DNA from: Bombyx mori
Lineage: Eukaryota > Arthropoda > Insecta > Lepidoptera > Bombycidae
DNA: 64,000 bases
Direction: 5' to 3'
Assembly (NCBI RefSeq): GCF_030269925.1
Contig: NC_085135.1
Span: forward strand, 4,278,753-4,342,752
Shown here: piece after piece, positions 10,779-18,892 of the stretch
Layout: each line of letters begins with the position of its first letter
How positions within the stretch are numbered: the stretch's first letter is position 1
Notes under the pieces: generated by a model
What the model was told of the DNA's origin: nothing
Seen by the model: the letters and a program-made list of their open reading frames with translations, nothing else
Database searches by the model: none
Position numbers and translations under genes: made by a program

Positions 10779-11902
10779 TTTAAAGTTTCGGCTATATTTT
10801 TATGATCATTTCCGCTTGCAATATTGTACTGGTTGTATAATTTGTTCTTAATTTTTATCATTCGGCGTATACTGACCCCTCTTTCTATTTCTATTAATTG
10901 TCCTAAATGTTTCCTTAACTTTTCTATTTTAGTTTGTATTCTTTTTTTCCATGGTGGTTCAGATTTAGGTTTTATTGTATTCTTCGGTATATAGGGTGTT
11001 TGGTTATTATTTAGTATTAGAGTTTTGGCTGTTGCATATATAACATTGTTTATATCCCGTAGAGTTTTTCCTGAAGTAATTAATATATTAGGTAAATATT
11101 TATTTAAAGTGTACAGGTTTTCGAGAAATCGTCTATTTATTTTAGCTTTAGGTAGTAATAAGCGTTCTTCGATTGATGTTTCTTTTGTTTCAGCTAATGT
11201 TTGAAGAAAATGTAATACTAATGGATCCTGATCTTCGTCTACTACTATATTTTGTGTCAACTGATTTATTATTTCTGCTGATTCTGTTGTTTGTTCTGTA
11301 TGTTGCGTGTCCTGTGTGATTGATTGTGTGTTAAATATAGGTGGTGATGTTACGGAGTGTTCTTCTATGTTATTTACTGTGGGCTCTGTTTCTATACCTT
11401 CTGCTTGTTTTTGTATCTGGTCCAGTAATTCTTGTGATATAACATTTTGTTTTATTATTCTACGGGCTTAATTTGATAATGTATTGCCATTGAATTTATG
11501 AATTTTAGGGTTATTGGGGTTTCTCTCTGTAAAAAGTTTATGTAATTTGCCTATATATCCTGGTCCTTCTGATCTGACTTTAAAATAACAAAACATTAAT
11601 TCCCTTATTTCTTCCGTTGACCACTTTCGTCTTCTGTCATCGCTAACACTGTTATTTGTGGTCGTTATAGATGAACCGACAGAGCGTGTGGGCAAAGCCC
11701 TACTCTGCAAAGTGTCATCCACCCCCTCCCCGCCCCGTTGATCGGCTGTAGTACCTTCGGGTCCCCCGACTCTCGCCCGCCTGTTCAGCAGAGAGCCGCT
11801 GACGGTCCGTATGCTGTCACGTCCAGCGCCAGCTCCAGACGTGCCCCGGCGCCCACCCCCGGGAATCGGCCCTATACGTTTATTATTTAAGTGTCTCTCC
11901 AT
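10772..11902 (-). pseudogene. R4-like element N-terminal domain
   Basis: The N-terminal part of the R4-like protein, open from 11902 to 10772 in one frame except for TAA at 11468-11470 (probably from CAA, followed by normal residues ARRIIKQN). The first 70 residues are Gly/Arg/Ser-rich. Then comes a Myb-like DNA-binding stretch, RRKWSTEEIRELMFCYF, followed by GYIGKLHKLFTERNP, the arrangement seen in Dong/R4 proteins. After an acidic/threonine-rich linker there is a basic region (KKRIQTKIEKLRKHLGQL) leading to the RT. The frame is interrupted at its end by the 79-bp insertion. Confidence 0.75.
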
Positions 11903-12030
11903 ATTGAAGGTGACGCTAGCGCTCCGTTGGCCATCACTAAGTCTTCGCTTTTAGCTGTGATGTTCCACCCCTAACGTGGCATAGATGTTATAGCCGGACG
12001 TGGAGTTAGGCTTGTAAGAGGCAAATGATT

Positions 12031-12132
12031 TATATTATATTTATATTATTTTATATTTATCTATATCTATATCTATACTTCTATACTTACTTATATAATA
12101 TTATTATATAATATTATATTTATATAATATTA
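12031..12132. other. AT-rich target region
   Basis: Low-complexity TA/TTA sequence between the R4-like 5' leader and the gypsy 5' LTR. It supplies the AT-rich target duplication of the gypsy element (tatta). Confidence 0.6.
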
Positions 12133-12472
12133 TAACGCGACGGGACATTTCCGAACGCACCCTTAATTCCCATCAGCGCGTTCCTCGGAACGCGCCTCAA
12201 CCGGCCGTGATTGGTCCGCGACCGCGCCGCCATCGCAAGCCGCCACTGCGCTTGCGCATTATGGACTGACGCCGACGCGCTAAAACGTTCTCCATTTTTT
12301 GTATTATAATTATTATTGTTGTTGCGACTTGTGTGTGCGCGTGCGCTTATAGTAAGATAGTAAGATTGATTAAAGTGTTTGTTTTAAAGTTAATCATAAT
12401 CATTAAACCTCTCGAACGATTATTCGACGTTTCATTCCAAAGTAACCCACGAAACACTCATGAACATTAAAA
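12133..12472 (+). repeat. Gypsy 5' LTR
   Basis: About 340 bp, starting taacgcgacgggac and ending gaacattaaaa. It matches 17879-18217 apart from about two substitutions (aattccca versus aatttcca; gacgtttcatt versus gacgttttatt). It contains an initiator-like, TATA-poor region; no clear TATA box or polyadenylation signal could be defended. Confidence 0.92.
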
Positions 12473-12473
12473 A

Positions 12474-12485
12474 TGGACGCCCAAC
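12474..12485 (+). other. Gypsy primer-binding site
   Basis: tggacgcccaac lies one base after the 5' LTR. Its complement ends in CCA, as a tRNA 3' end must, so it is the likely tRNA primer site for minus-strand DNA synthesis. I did not identify the tRNA. Confidence 0.7.
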
Positions 12486-12553
12486 TAGTGGCTTTGGAAA
12501 ACCAAGTGTGAACTCTTTGTGAATCGAACTGTGAGAAGTGACTATCGTACAAA

Positions 12554-13792
12554 ATGACAAAACTGCGCACACGTCGTCAGTCTCGTCGACAATCCGAGTA
12601 TTTCGACCCGGCAGAGGACGATTCTTCCCCGCCGCCGACTGCATCGGGAAATATTTCCGTCAACGACATGGTCGCCATGATGTCTACGTGGCAACGCAAC
12701 CAAGAGGAAACGTTTGAGAAACTTCTACATACAGTTCTCAACCAATCGCACCGGTCATCGCCGCCGCCCGCTCAACCTGCACATGGAAACTTCGCCTCGT
12801 GCAAGGCTCGCTACAGCGGAGCGCCAGACGAATCACTTGACGGATTTATAGACGCCGTAGAGGCCTACAAGGAATGTGCAAACGTAAGCGAAACTAATGC
12901 ACTACGTGGGTTGTCAATGTTGTTAACTCATGAAGCCGCGACATGGTGGCAAGGAGTTAAGACCACCATGAACAAGTGGGACCACGCCCTCACATCCCTA
13001 AGAGGTGCGTTTGGTGATAGCCGACCTCCACATCGTATATACAAGGAGCTGTTCGCCAACCCACAAAAAGCAAGTGAGAAAACAGAACTCTTCATCTCTA
13101 AAACTCGAGCGCTACTATCACGTCTGCCAAAGGACGATCTGACAACCAAAGTACAGATGGACATGGTGTACGGACTACTACATAGTAAAATACGCGAGCG
13201 TTTGAGAAGAGAGGAGATTGACACATTTGACACGCTACTCAGAAAGTCTAGAGAGATAGAAGAATCTTGTGACGAGAGTCTATCAACTAGTGGCCTTCAG
13301 AGCAAACTGCGCCAACGCCAGTTTCCACCGCCTCGTCACGCCGCAAGCATTGCCGCTGTCCAGGGGTCAACGACCGCGCCACCACTACCACCGCAGAGCG
13401 CGCCTAAGCCGCCTGCGCCCGCCGTTGAGTCCAGCGCCCACGGCACCTATCGCCGTTCTCTTCGCTGCTCCGTGGTGCCGCCCCCACCGTCGTCTCCACA
13501 ACCCCACGGCTCTTCTACTCAGTTCGTGAACGCCAGACGTCGATATTGTTTCTATTGCAAGAACTATGGACATACACGTGAAGAGTGTCGTAGGTTAGCA
13601 GCTAAAGGCAAACAGGACATCGATAACGCCGCTGACCCCGTCCCGTCGTGTTACGGATGCAACGAGAAAGGTGTCACTCGATCACAGTGTGCTAAATGCA
13701 ATTCGGACTTCTCTGCGTGTGAATACGACGGTCCGAAAGGCGCGCTGATGGGAATTTACGGTACAAGGTACTCCACCACTGTTATCAAATAA
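12554..13792 (+). CDS. Gypsy Gag
   Basis: A 412-residue Gag-like protein that would form the particle and bind the element RNA. Residues about 80-230 look like the retrotransposon gag core (AATWWQGVKTT, LRGAFG, then LLHSKIRERLRREEIDTFDTLL). After a proline-rich stretch (about 260-320) there is a CCHC knuckle CFYCKNYGHTREEC near residue 332, and then a second cysteine cluster (CYGCNEKG...CAKC) that lacks the standard CCHC spacing. The ATG at 12554 is the first in frame after the primer-binding site. It ends at TAA 13790-13792, and the same frame remains open for another 348 codons, which reach the protease. Confidence 0.88.
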   Translation: MTKLRTRRQSRRQSEYFDPAEDDSSPPPTASGNISVNDMVAMMSTWQRNQEETFEKLLHTVLNQSHRSSPPPAQPAHGNFASCKARYSGAPDESLDGFIDAVEAYKECANVSETNALRGLSMLLTHEAATWWQGVKTTMNKWDHALTSLRGAFGDSRPPHRIYKELFANPQKASEKTELFISKTRALLSRLPKDDLTTKVQMDMVYGLLHSKIRERLRREEIDTFDTLLRKSREIEESCDESLSTSGLQSKLRQRQFPPPRHAASIAAVQGSTTAPPLPPQSAPKPPAPAVESSAHGTYRRSLRCSVVPPPPSSPQPHGSSTQFVNARRRYCFYCKNYGHTREECRRLAAKGKQDIDNAADPVPSCYGCNEKGVTRSQCAKCNSDFSACEYDGPKGALMGIYGTRYSTTVIK

Positions 13793-14836
13793 TCTTGTAA
13801 TAAGGATGAGTCCCAGGTGAGCTCCACTTCATCTTATAACAGTGTGTCTCATAAAGGTTCCCCCTCGAGCATGCTATCACTACCCGAGTCCAATTTTGAT
13901 TCATTAAACCATAAGCTGTTATTAGTAAATAATATTGCACGGGAATGCTCTGATAATTTTTTGCCTGCTCAGTTCAAATCTGCTTTGCCTGAATTGTTTC
14001 ATAATAAAAATTATCACACAGAGTATTTACCTAAACAATTTACATCTGTGTTACCTGAGTTATTTTATGCTAACATTGATCACATAAAGTTTTCGCCTAT
14101 TGATTTTACTGCATTTTTGCCATATCAATACTTTCTTTGTGATAATGGGTGTGTCTTTAATTTAAGTCGTGATACCAATATGTTTGAGTGCATGTCACAC
14201 GATGTGCCTCCTCCGGCTTCTAAGCTCACTAACATGCTTGGTGATTGTTCTATAAATAAGTGCAATTTGACCACAACCAAGTCAAAATCATTTTCAACAT
14301 CTGATGATAAGAGTAGGGTGACTATGATTTTTTCCGAACATCCGCGGAAATTGAACGCTGATGTTAGGGTGACCATGACGAATGTTTTTCGTGGACAATC
14401 CGGAAATATAAATAATTTGAAAAAGAAACTTACTAAGTCTACTAGGTTGACCATGCAGGACGATTGTAATAGTAATCAAAAATTATTTTCTAATGTCGAG
14501 TCACAATTTTTTTTAAATAGAACGACCACATGTTCGAACATTTCTCTGTCGACTCTTGACTCAACTAATTCAGACGCTCATCCACAAGTGCCAGACACTT
14601 GTCAATCACAACGGAGACCGATTCTAGGAGTGGAAATTGTAGGAGTAAGGGGTACCGCACTATTGGATACAGGTGCTAAAGGGTGTATTGCGGGTGCTTC
14701 CTTATATCAGGTGTTGCTTAAACATAATCATCCCTGCCAAGAAACCACTAAACGCGTTCGTCTCGCTGATGGCTCCCTGCAGATTCGTGAGTTGTTGGTT
14801 ACTAACCTGCATGTGAAAATAAAAAATAAAAAATAA
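13793..14836 (+). CDS. Gypsy linker and protease region
   Basis: In frame with Gag after a single TAA. The first about 280 codons form an AT-rich linker heavy in Asn, Ser, Leu and Phe, with near-repeats (LPELF twice; RVTM/RLTM three times) and no domain I know. The last about 65 codons hold the aspartic protease: IVGVRGTALLDTGAKGCI, with the DTG catalytic triad at about 14660, and then RVRLADGS. The frame ends at TAA 14834-14836 within an ATAAAAA tandem tract; the protease flap partner (ILGMDFI) continues in the next frame at about 14898. No ATG lies near the start of this frame, so it would be made by readthrough of the Gag stop, reinitiation or a lost frameshift. Confidence 0.7.
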   Translation, partial: SCNKDESQVSSTSSYNSVSHKGSPSSMLSLPESNFDSLNHKLLLVNNIARECSDNFLPAQFKSALPELFHNKNYHTEYLPKQFTSVLPELFYANIDHIKFSPIDFTAFLPYQYFLCDNGCVFNLSRDTNMFECMSHDVPPPASKLTNMLGDCSINKCNLTTTKSKSFSTSDDKSRVTMIFSEHPRKLNADVRVTMTNVFRGQSGNINNLKKKLTKSTRLTMQDDCNSNQKLFSNVESQFFLNRTTTCSNISLSTLDSTNSDAHPQVPDTCQSQRRPILGVEIVGVRGTALLDTGAKGCIAGASLYQVLLKHNHPCQETTKRVRLADGSLQIRELLVTNLHVKIKNKK

Positions 14837-14837
14837 A

Positions 14838-17800
14838 TTGCTATGTTTGGAGTTCATTATTTTTCCAGAGACCAAATCCAATGATACTATTCTTGGTATG
14901 GATTTTATTGCCTCAGCGGGTATGGTGATTGATTTCGCTGCTTCAATTTGGTATTTCTCTGGGGATGAGGTGACTTACCCATTGGAATTTGAACTTTCCA
15001 GACCATGCGTGTCCGTATCCTCTGCAGATTTCCTACGTGAAGAGGAAGGAGTTATGCTGCATCCTAAGGAGAGACTGCTGTTGTCCGACTTTTTGAAACA
15101 GAACGAAGACCTGTTCGAACCAGGGGGAGGGCCGACTCCGTACGCAGAGCATCACATCGACACCGGCGATAACGCTCCTATTGCCGTTCCACCGTATAGG
15201 CTCACTCCAGCAAAAAGAGAGGTGATGAAGGCAGAGTTGGAGAAAATGTTAGCTGACGACGTGATCGAAGAGTGTGAGTCTGCGTGGTCTGCGCCTGCTC
15301 TTCTTGTCCCGAAGAAGGACGGATCTTTCAGATTTTGCGTCGACTACCGTCGTCTTAATGCGATTACTAAGACCGACAGTTATCCAATTCCCTTAATCGA
15401 TGATTTATTGCAGATGACTAGACGGGACTGTCACATGTCCACCATTGACCTGCGCGCTGGATATTGGCAGGTCAATGTAGCTGAAAAAGACAGAGACAAA
15501 ACCGCTTTTATAAGTCCTTTTGGTACGTATAGGTTCAAGCGCATGCCGTTCGGCTTAAAGAACGCACCGTCTACCTTCCAGCGACTCATCGATCGTTTCC
15601 GCTCAAGCTCGTCGCTGCAGGACATCATTCTGCTGGCTTATTTGGACGACCTCTTATTGATTACACAGGGAAGCTTTCAGGACCACCTTCAGGACCTCGA
15701 CAAGGTGTTTGACAGACTGCGTCATTTTGGACTCCACGCGAACCGCGCCAAATGTCACTTTGCTCGCCAAGAGGTAACATACTTAGGCCATGTGATCACA
15801 CCCAAAGGAATCAAGCCGGATAGCACCAAAGTCGACGCCGTCCTGAAAATGAAGGAACCGCACAATCTCAAACATTTGAAATCATTTTTACAGACCTGTT
15901 CCTGGTTTAGGAAATTCATTCCTGACTTCTCGCGTATTGCTGAACCTCTGACGAAACTTACCCGCAAAAACGAAGCGTGGACCTGGGGTGAAGCACAACA
16001 ACGCGCCTTCGACCTGCTAAAGAGTAAGCTTACTAGCGCTCCTATTTTGATACAGGCCGACTACACTCAGCCCTTCTTGCTGCGCACCGACGCCAGCAAT
16101 TATGCTATAGGGGCTGCACTGTTACAAGGTAACAATAACAATGAAAAACCAATCGAATACGCCAGCAGACTTCTGACGTCAGCCGAGAGGAATTACTCTA
16201 CCACCGAGCGGAAAGCGCTCGCAGTCGTCTGGGCAGTGGAAAAGTTCAGGGGATACATTGATGGCCATCTATGCATAGTCAAAAGTGACCACCAGCCACT
16301 TAAGTGGTTGCTTACACTCAAGTCCCCAAGTGGTCGTCTCATCCGATGGGCACTAAAACTCCAGGCGTTTGATCTCAAGATAGAATACTCTCCAGGTAAA
16401 GTTAATACATTGGCTGATACTTTGAGTCGACCTACCTGTGACGGCACCAACGATTGCGAAGTGTGCTCCGTGACCGTCGACTTACCTCAAGCACTGCCGA
16501 GCCAGCTACGAGCCGAGCAGCTTGAAGATCCGGAAGTGGCTAAAATTATACAAGACCTAGAAAGCGTAGACGAACTTACCTCTACTCGGTGGCTGGAACG
16601 TGGATATGTACTGCAGCAGGGCGTGTTATACCGTTATGATCCAGATAACGACTCCGAGGAAGCGCAGATGGTAGTGCCAATTTCAAAAAGGGAAGAAATT
16701 TTAAAGTCGTTTCACGATTCACCAACTGCTGGCCACCAGGGTATTGAGCGGACTCTACAACGCATCCGTGAGCACTTCTTTTTTCCCGGAATGCGTCGTT
16801 ACGTCACAGAGTACCTAAAGAACTGTGTGGACTGTCTCAGGTATAAAGCCGCAAACCAGAAACCAGCTGGTCTCCTCCAGACACCCGTCCTCCAACAAAG
16901 ATCTGAAGTCCTGGCGGTGGATCTTTTCGGCCCCCTGCCTGAAGGAGATCAAGGACAACGATGGGTTCTTATTGTTGAAGACGTAGCTACCAGGTGGGTG
17001 GAGCTGTTCTCGCTTGTGGAGGCCACAGCAGAAAATTGCGCCAAGCTTCTTATAGAGGAATACTTCCTCAGATATGGATTGCCACGTCGAGTTGTGTCCG
17101 ATAACGGGACTCAATTCATATCCTCAGTGATGCAACTTTCAATGTTTATTTTAGGTATTAAACAAGAGCTCATCCCAGTTTACCACCCTGAGGCTAATCC
17201 CGTCGAGCGCAAGAATCGGGATCTCAAAGTACAACTGTCTTTATTAGTAAAAACCGAGCACCGGAACTGGCCTAAATATCTTTCCCATGTTCGGTTCGCT
17301 ATGAACAGCGCCGTGTGTTCCACCACTGGGAAGACTCCAGCCTTTTTAACGTTCGCACGCGAGCTTCGCACACCTTATGAGATGCACCATGATTTACGTG
17401 CAATCTTGAATAAAGAGAACTTTGTTCCTTCGGCCACTCCATATTTGCGCTCCTTCATACGTACCCTACAGGATATTCGTGATCGTGTTGAGAAGAAGCA
17501 AGATCAGCGTAAGGAGATAGGTGATACTGCACGCCGTCCTATGCCTCCTTATAAAGAAAATGATTTGGTCTTGGTCAAAACCCACGCACTGAGCAATGCC
17601 TCGAAAGGAACTACCAGCAAATTCATGCCAAAACGAGATGGCCCATATCGCGTTAAACGAGTTATAACTCCCACTACCTTTATTCTCGCTAATTTGACTG
17701 ACGACGACACTGTCATAGGAAAATACCACAGTTCGGACCTGACCCCCTTTACTCAAACGTCTGATAATAAGCAAACCACACCCATTGTTCCAAAGAAAGG

Positions 17801-18014
17801 TAGGGGTAGGCCGCGTATTAAACCGTCAGATACCAAGTTGGACCCGGGACGTGCTACCAACTTGGAGGGGGAGCCTATAACGCGACGGGACATTTCCGAA
17901 CGCACCCTTAATTTCCATCAGCGCGTTCCTCGGAACGCGCCTCAACCGGCCGTGATTGGTCCGCGACCGCGCCGCCATCGCAAGCCGCCACTGCGCTTGC
18001 GCATTATGGACTGA
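14838..18014 (+). CDS. Gypsy Pol: RT, RNase H, integrase
   Basis: A frame of 1058 codons. ILGMDFIASAGM (about residue 17) is the protease C-terminal motif. Reverse transcriptase: SAWSAPALLVPKKDGS (about 147), DLRAGYWQV (about 200) and the catalytic YLDD at about residue 267. RNase H begins with RTDASNYAIGAAL (about 414) and includes the ERNYSTTERKALAVVWA motif. Integrase: zinc-binding HHCC (H..H at about 628-635, CVDC at about 658-661), then D at about 694 (AVDLFGPL), D at about 753 (SDNGTQF) and E at about 789 (PVERKNR), giving the DD35E spacing. A basic C-terminus (PKKGRGRPRIK) runs into the 3' LTR. The 5' end lacks its own start, since it should be fused to the protease frame upstream. Confidence 0.9.
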   Translation: MLCLEFIIFPETKSNDTILGMDFIASAGMVIDFAASIWYFSGDEVTYPLEFELSRPCVSVSSADFLREEEGVMLHPKERLLLSDFLKQNEDLFEPGGGPTPYAEHHIDTGDNAPIAVPPYRLTPAKREVMKAELEKMLADDVIEECESAWSAPALLVPKKDGSFRFCVDYRRLNAITKTDSYPIPLIDDLLQMTRRDCHMSTIDLRAGYWQVNVAEKDRDKTAFISPFGTYRFKRMPFGLKNAPSTFQRLIDRFRSSSSLQDIILLAYLDDLLLITQGSFQDHLQDLDKVFDRLRHFGLHANRAKCHFARQEVTYLGHVITPKGIKPDSTKVDAVLKMKEPHNLKHLKSFLQTCSWFRKFIPDFSRIAEPLTKLTRKNEAWTWGEAQQRAFDLLKSKLTSAPILIQADYTQPFLLRTDASNYAIGAALLQGNNNNEKPIEYASRLLTSAERNYSTTERKALAVVWAVEKFRGYIDGHLCIVKSDHQPLKWLLTLKSPSGRLIRWALKLQAFDLKIEYSPGKVNTLADTLSRPTCDGTNDCEVCSVTVDLPQALPSQLRAEQLEDPEVAKIIQDLESVDELTSTRWLERGYVLQQGVLYRYDPDNDSEEAQMVVPISKREEILKSFHDSPTAGHQGIERTLQRIREHFFFPGMRRYVTEYLKNCVDCLRYKAANQKPAGLLQTPVLQQRSEVLAVDLFGPLPEGDQGQRWVLIVEDVATRWVELFSLVEATAENCAKLLIEEYFLRYGLPRRVVSDNGTQFISSVMQLSMFILGIKQELIPVYHPEANPVERKNRDLKVQLSLLVKTEHRNWPKYLSHVRFAMNSAVCSTTGKTPAFLTFARELRTPYEMHHDLRAILNKENFVPSATPYLRSFIRTLQDIRDRVEKKQDQRKEIGDTARRPMPPYKENDLVLVKTHALSNASKGTTSKFMPKRDGPYRVKRVITPTTFILANLTDDDTVIGKYHSSDLTPFTQTSDNKQTTPIVPKKGRGRPRIKPSDTKLDPGRATNLEGEPITRRDISERTLNFHQRVPRNAPQPAVIGPRPRRHRKPPLRLRIMD
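17864..17875 (+). other. Gypsy polypurine tract
   Basis: A purine-rich run (ggagggggag and neighbours) immediately before the 3' LTR, the expected primer for plus-strand DNA synthesis. It lies inside the Pol reading frame. Confidence 0.7.
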
Positions 18015-18217
18015 CGCCGACGCGCTAAAACGTTCTCCATTTTTTGTATTATAATTATTATTGTTGTTGCGACTTGTGTGTGCGCGTGCGCTTATAGTAA
18101 GATAGTAAGATTGATTAAAGTGTTTGTTTTAAAGTTAATCATAATCATTAAACCTCTCGAACGATTATTCGACGTTTTATTCCAAAGTAACCCACGAAAC
18201 ACTCATGAACATTAAAA
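17879..18217 (+). repeat. Gypsy 3' LTR
   Basis: About 339 bp, nearly identical to 12133-12472. The Pol frame runs 136 bases into it. It is followed by tatta, the short target duplication. Confidence 0.92.
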
Positions 18218-18222
18218 TATTA

Positions 18223-18422
18223 TAAAGAGGAAAGATTTGTTTGTTTGTTTGTTTCGAATAGGCTCCGAAACTATTGGACCGATTTGAAAAATTCTTTTTC
18301 CATTAGAAGCCGACATTGTCCCTGATGAACATAGGCTACTTTTTTTATTATAATTTTTTTTTTTTTTTTTGGTTCATGTGTGTTTTAATGTTTCCGAAGC
18401 GAAGCGAGGGCGGGTCGCTAGT
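18223..18422 (+). mobile_element. Helitron-like 3' fragment
   Basis: After a TTTG microsatellite come ccgaaactattggaccgatt and, at the end, cgaagcgagggcgggtcgc followed by TAGT. Ends of the form GCGGGTCGCTAGT are typical of lepidopteran Helitron-type non-autonomous elements. No coding sequence, and the 5' end was not located. Class assignment is from memory. Confidence 0.5.
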
Positions 18423-18731
18423 ATTATTATATTTCGCAATATATTATTTTCGTATATTCATTGCGGATTCGCAATATTATAAATATATATATGTTGGCAC
18501 ACGTCAGGGATGGCTGAGCGGTAGTTTCCATCATCACTCGTATTCGATTGAACTCAGTTTAGTCAATAAAACTTTTCAATAATAATTATTGAAACTCAAC
18601 ACACACAACTTTCACAATGACAGGGTAAACCGACAGTTTCGTTGCACATACCGACAGACCGACTGACTGACTGACTGACTGACTGAGACTCACTGACTGA
18701 GACGGACGAAATGACTGTCTGACACGGAATG
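18423..18731. other. Non-coding stretch with tRNA-like A box and GACT repeats
   Basis: AT-rich sequence. At about 18506-18521 it has gggatggctgagcggt, which matches the A-box end of a leucine or serine tRNA, but no B box or cloverleaf follows, so it is at most a SINE head or tRNA remnant. At 18653-18700 there is a GACT microsatellite. No gene seen. Confidence 0.5.
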
Positions 18732-18889
18732 CCACGACTCTGTCCACGTACCGCCATTTTATACTGTGGCGTTACGGAGTCTACCCTTCATTTTGTGGTA
18801 TTTATCAAAACAACATTTCATCATTTAAAATAATAATCAAAACCACCGTCTTAATATTACTAAAAGTCGTTATCCACGACATATATATT
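18732..18889 (+). repeat. Left copy of about 160-bp direct repeat
   Basis: Starts ccacgactctgtccacgtac. It recurs at 20677-20839 in the same orientation with roughly nine substitutions and two small indels (about 94% the same by eye). The two copies exactly flank the truncated jockey copy 18893-20673. Confidence 0.85.
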
Positions 18890-18892
18890 ATA

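Larger units (their letters stand above)
3260..12030 (-). mobile_element. R4-clade (Dong-like) non-LTR retrotransposon, interrupted
   Basis: On the minus strand the order is: 5' leader (about 12030-11903), N-terminal domain with a Myb-like stretch, reverse transcriptase, C-terminal CCHC knuckle and a restriction-like endonuclease of PD..D type. That order defines the R2/R4 group; the sequence feel is closest to Dong of silkworm (R4 clade). The copy is split by an RTE element at 4805-9076 (11-bp duplication attgcaagttg at 4794-4804 and 9077-9087), an LTR-like insertion at 9959-10321 and a 79-bp insertion at 10700-10778. It also has frameshifts near 3880 and 9880 and a TAA at 11468-11470, so it is dead. 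Exact outer ends and the element's own target duplication were not found. Confidence 0.8.
12133..18217 (+). mobile_element. Ty3/gypsy LTR retrotransposon, nearly complete
   Basis: Two LTRs of about 340 bp in direct orientation enclose a primer-binding site, gag, a protease-reverse transcriptase-RNase H-integrase region and a polypurine tract. There is no env-like frame, so it is a retrotransposon and not an infectious-type element. The flanks carry a short AT duplication (tatta at 12128-12132 and 18218-18222; the exact edge is ambiguous by one or two bases). The LTRs differ at only about two sites, so the insertion is recent. Two breaks in the coding frame (TAA at 13790 and a shift near 14820-14836) leave open whether it could still make a full Pol. 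Confidence 0.9.

Noticed and set aside
12133..18217. Endogenous retrovirus with envelope gene
   Set aside because: No open frame of adequate length follows Pol; the Pol frame itself runs into the 3' LTR.
18506..18521. Functional tRNA gene
   Set aside because: Only the A-box region is present; no anticodon arm or B box follows.
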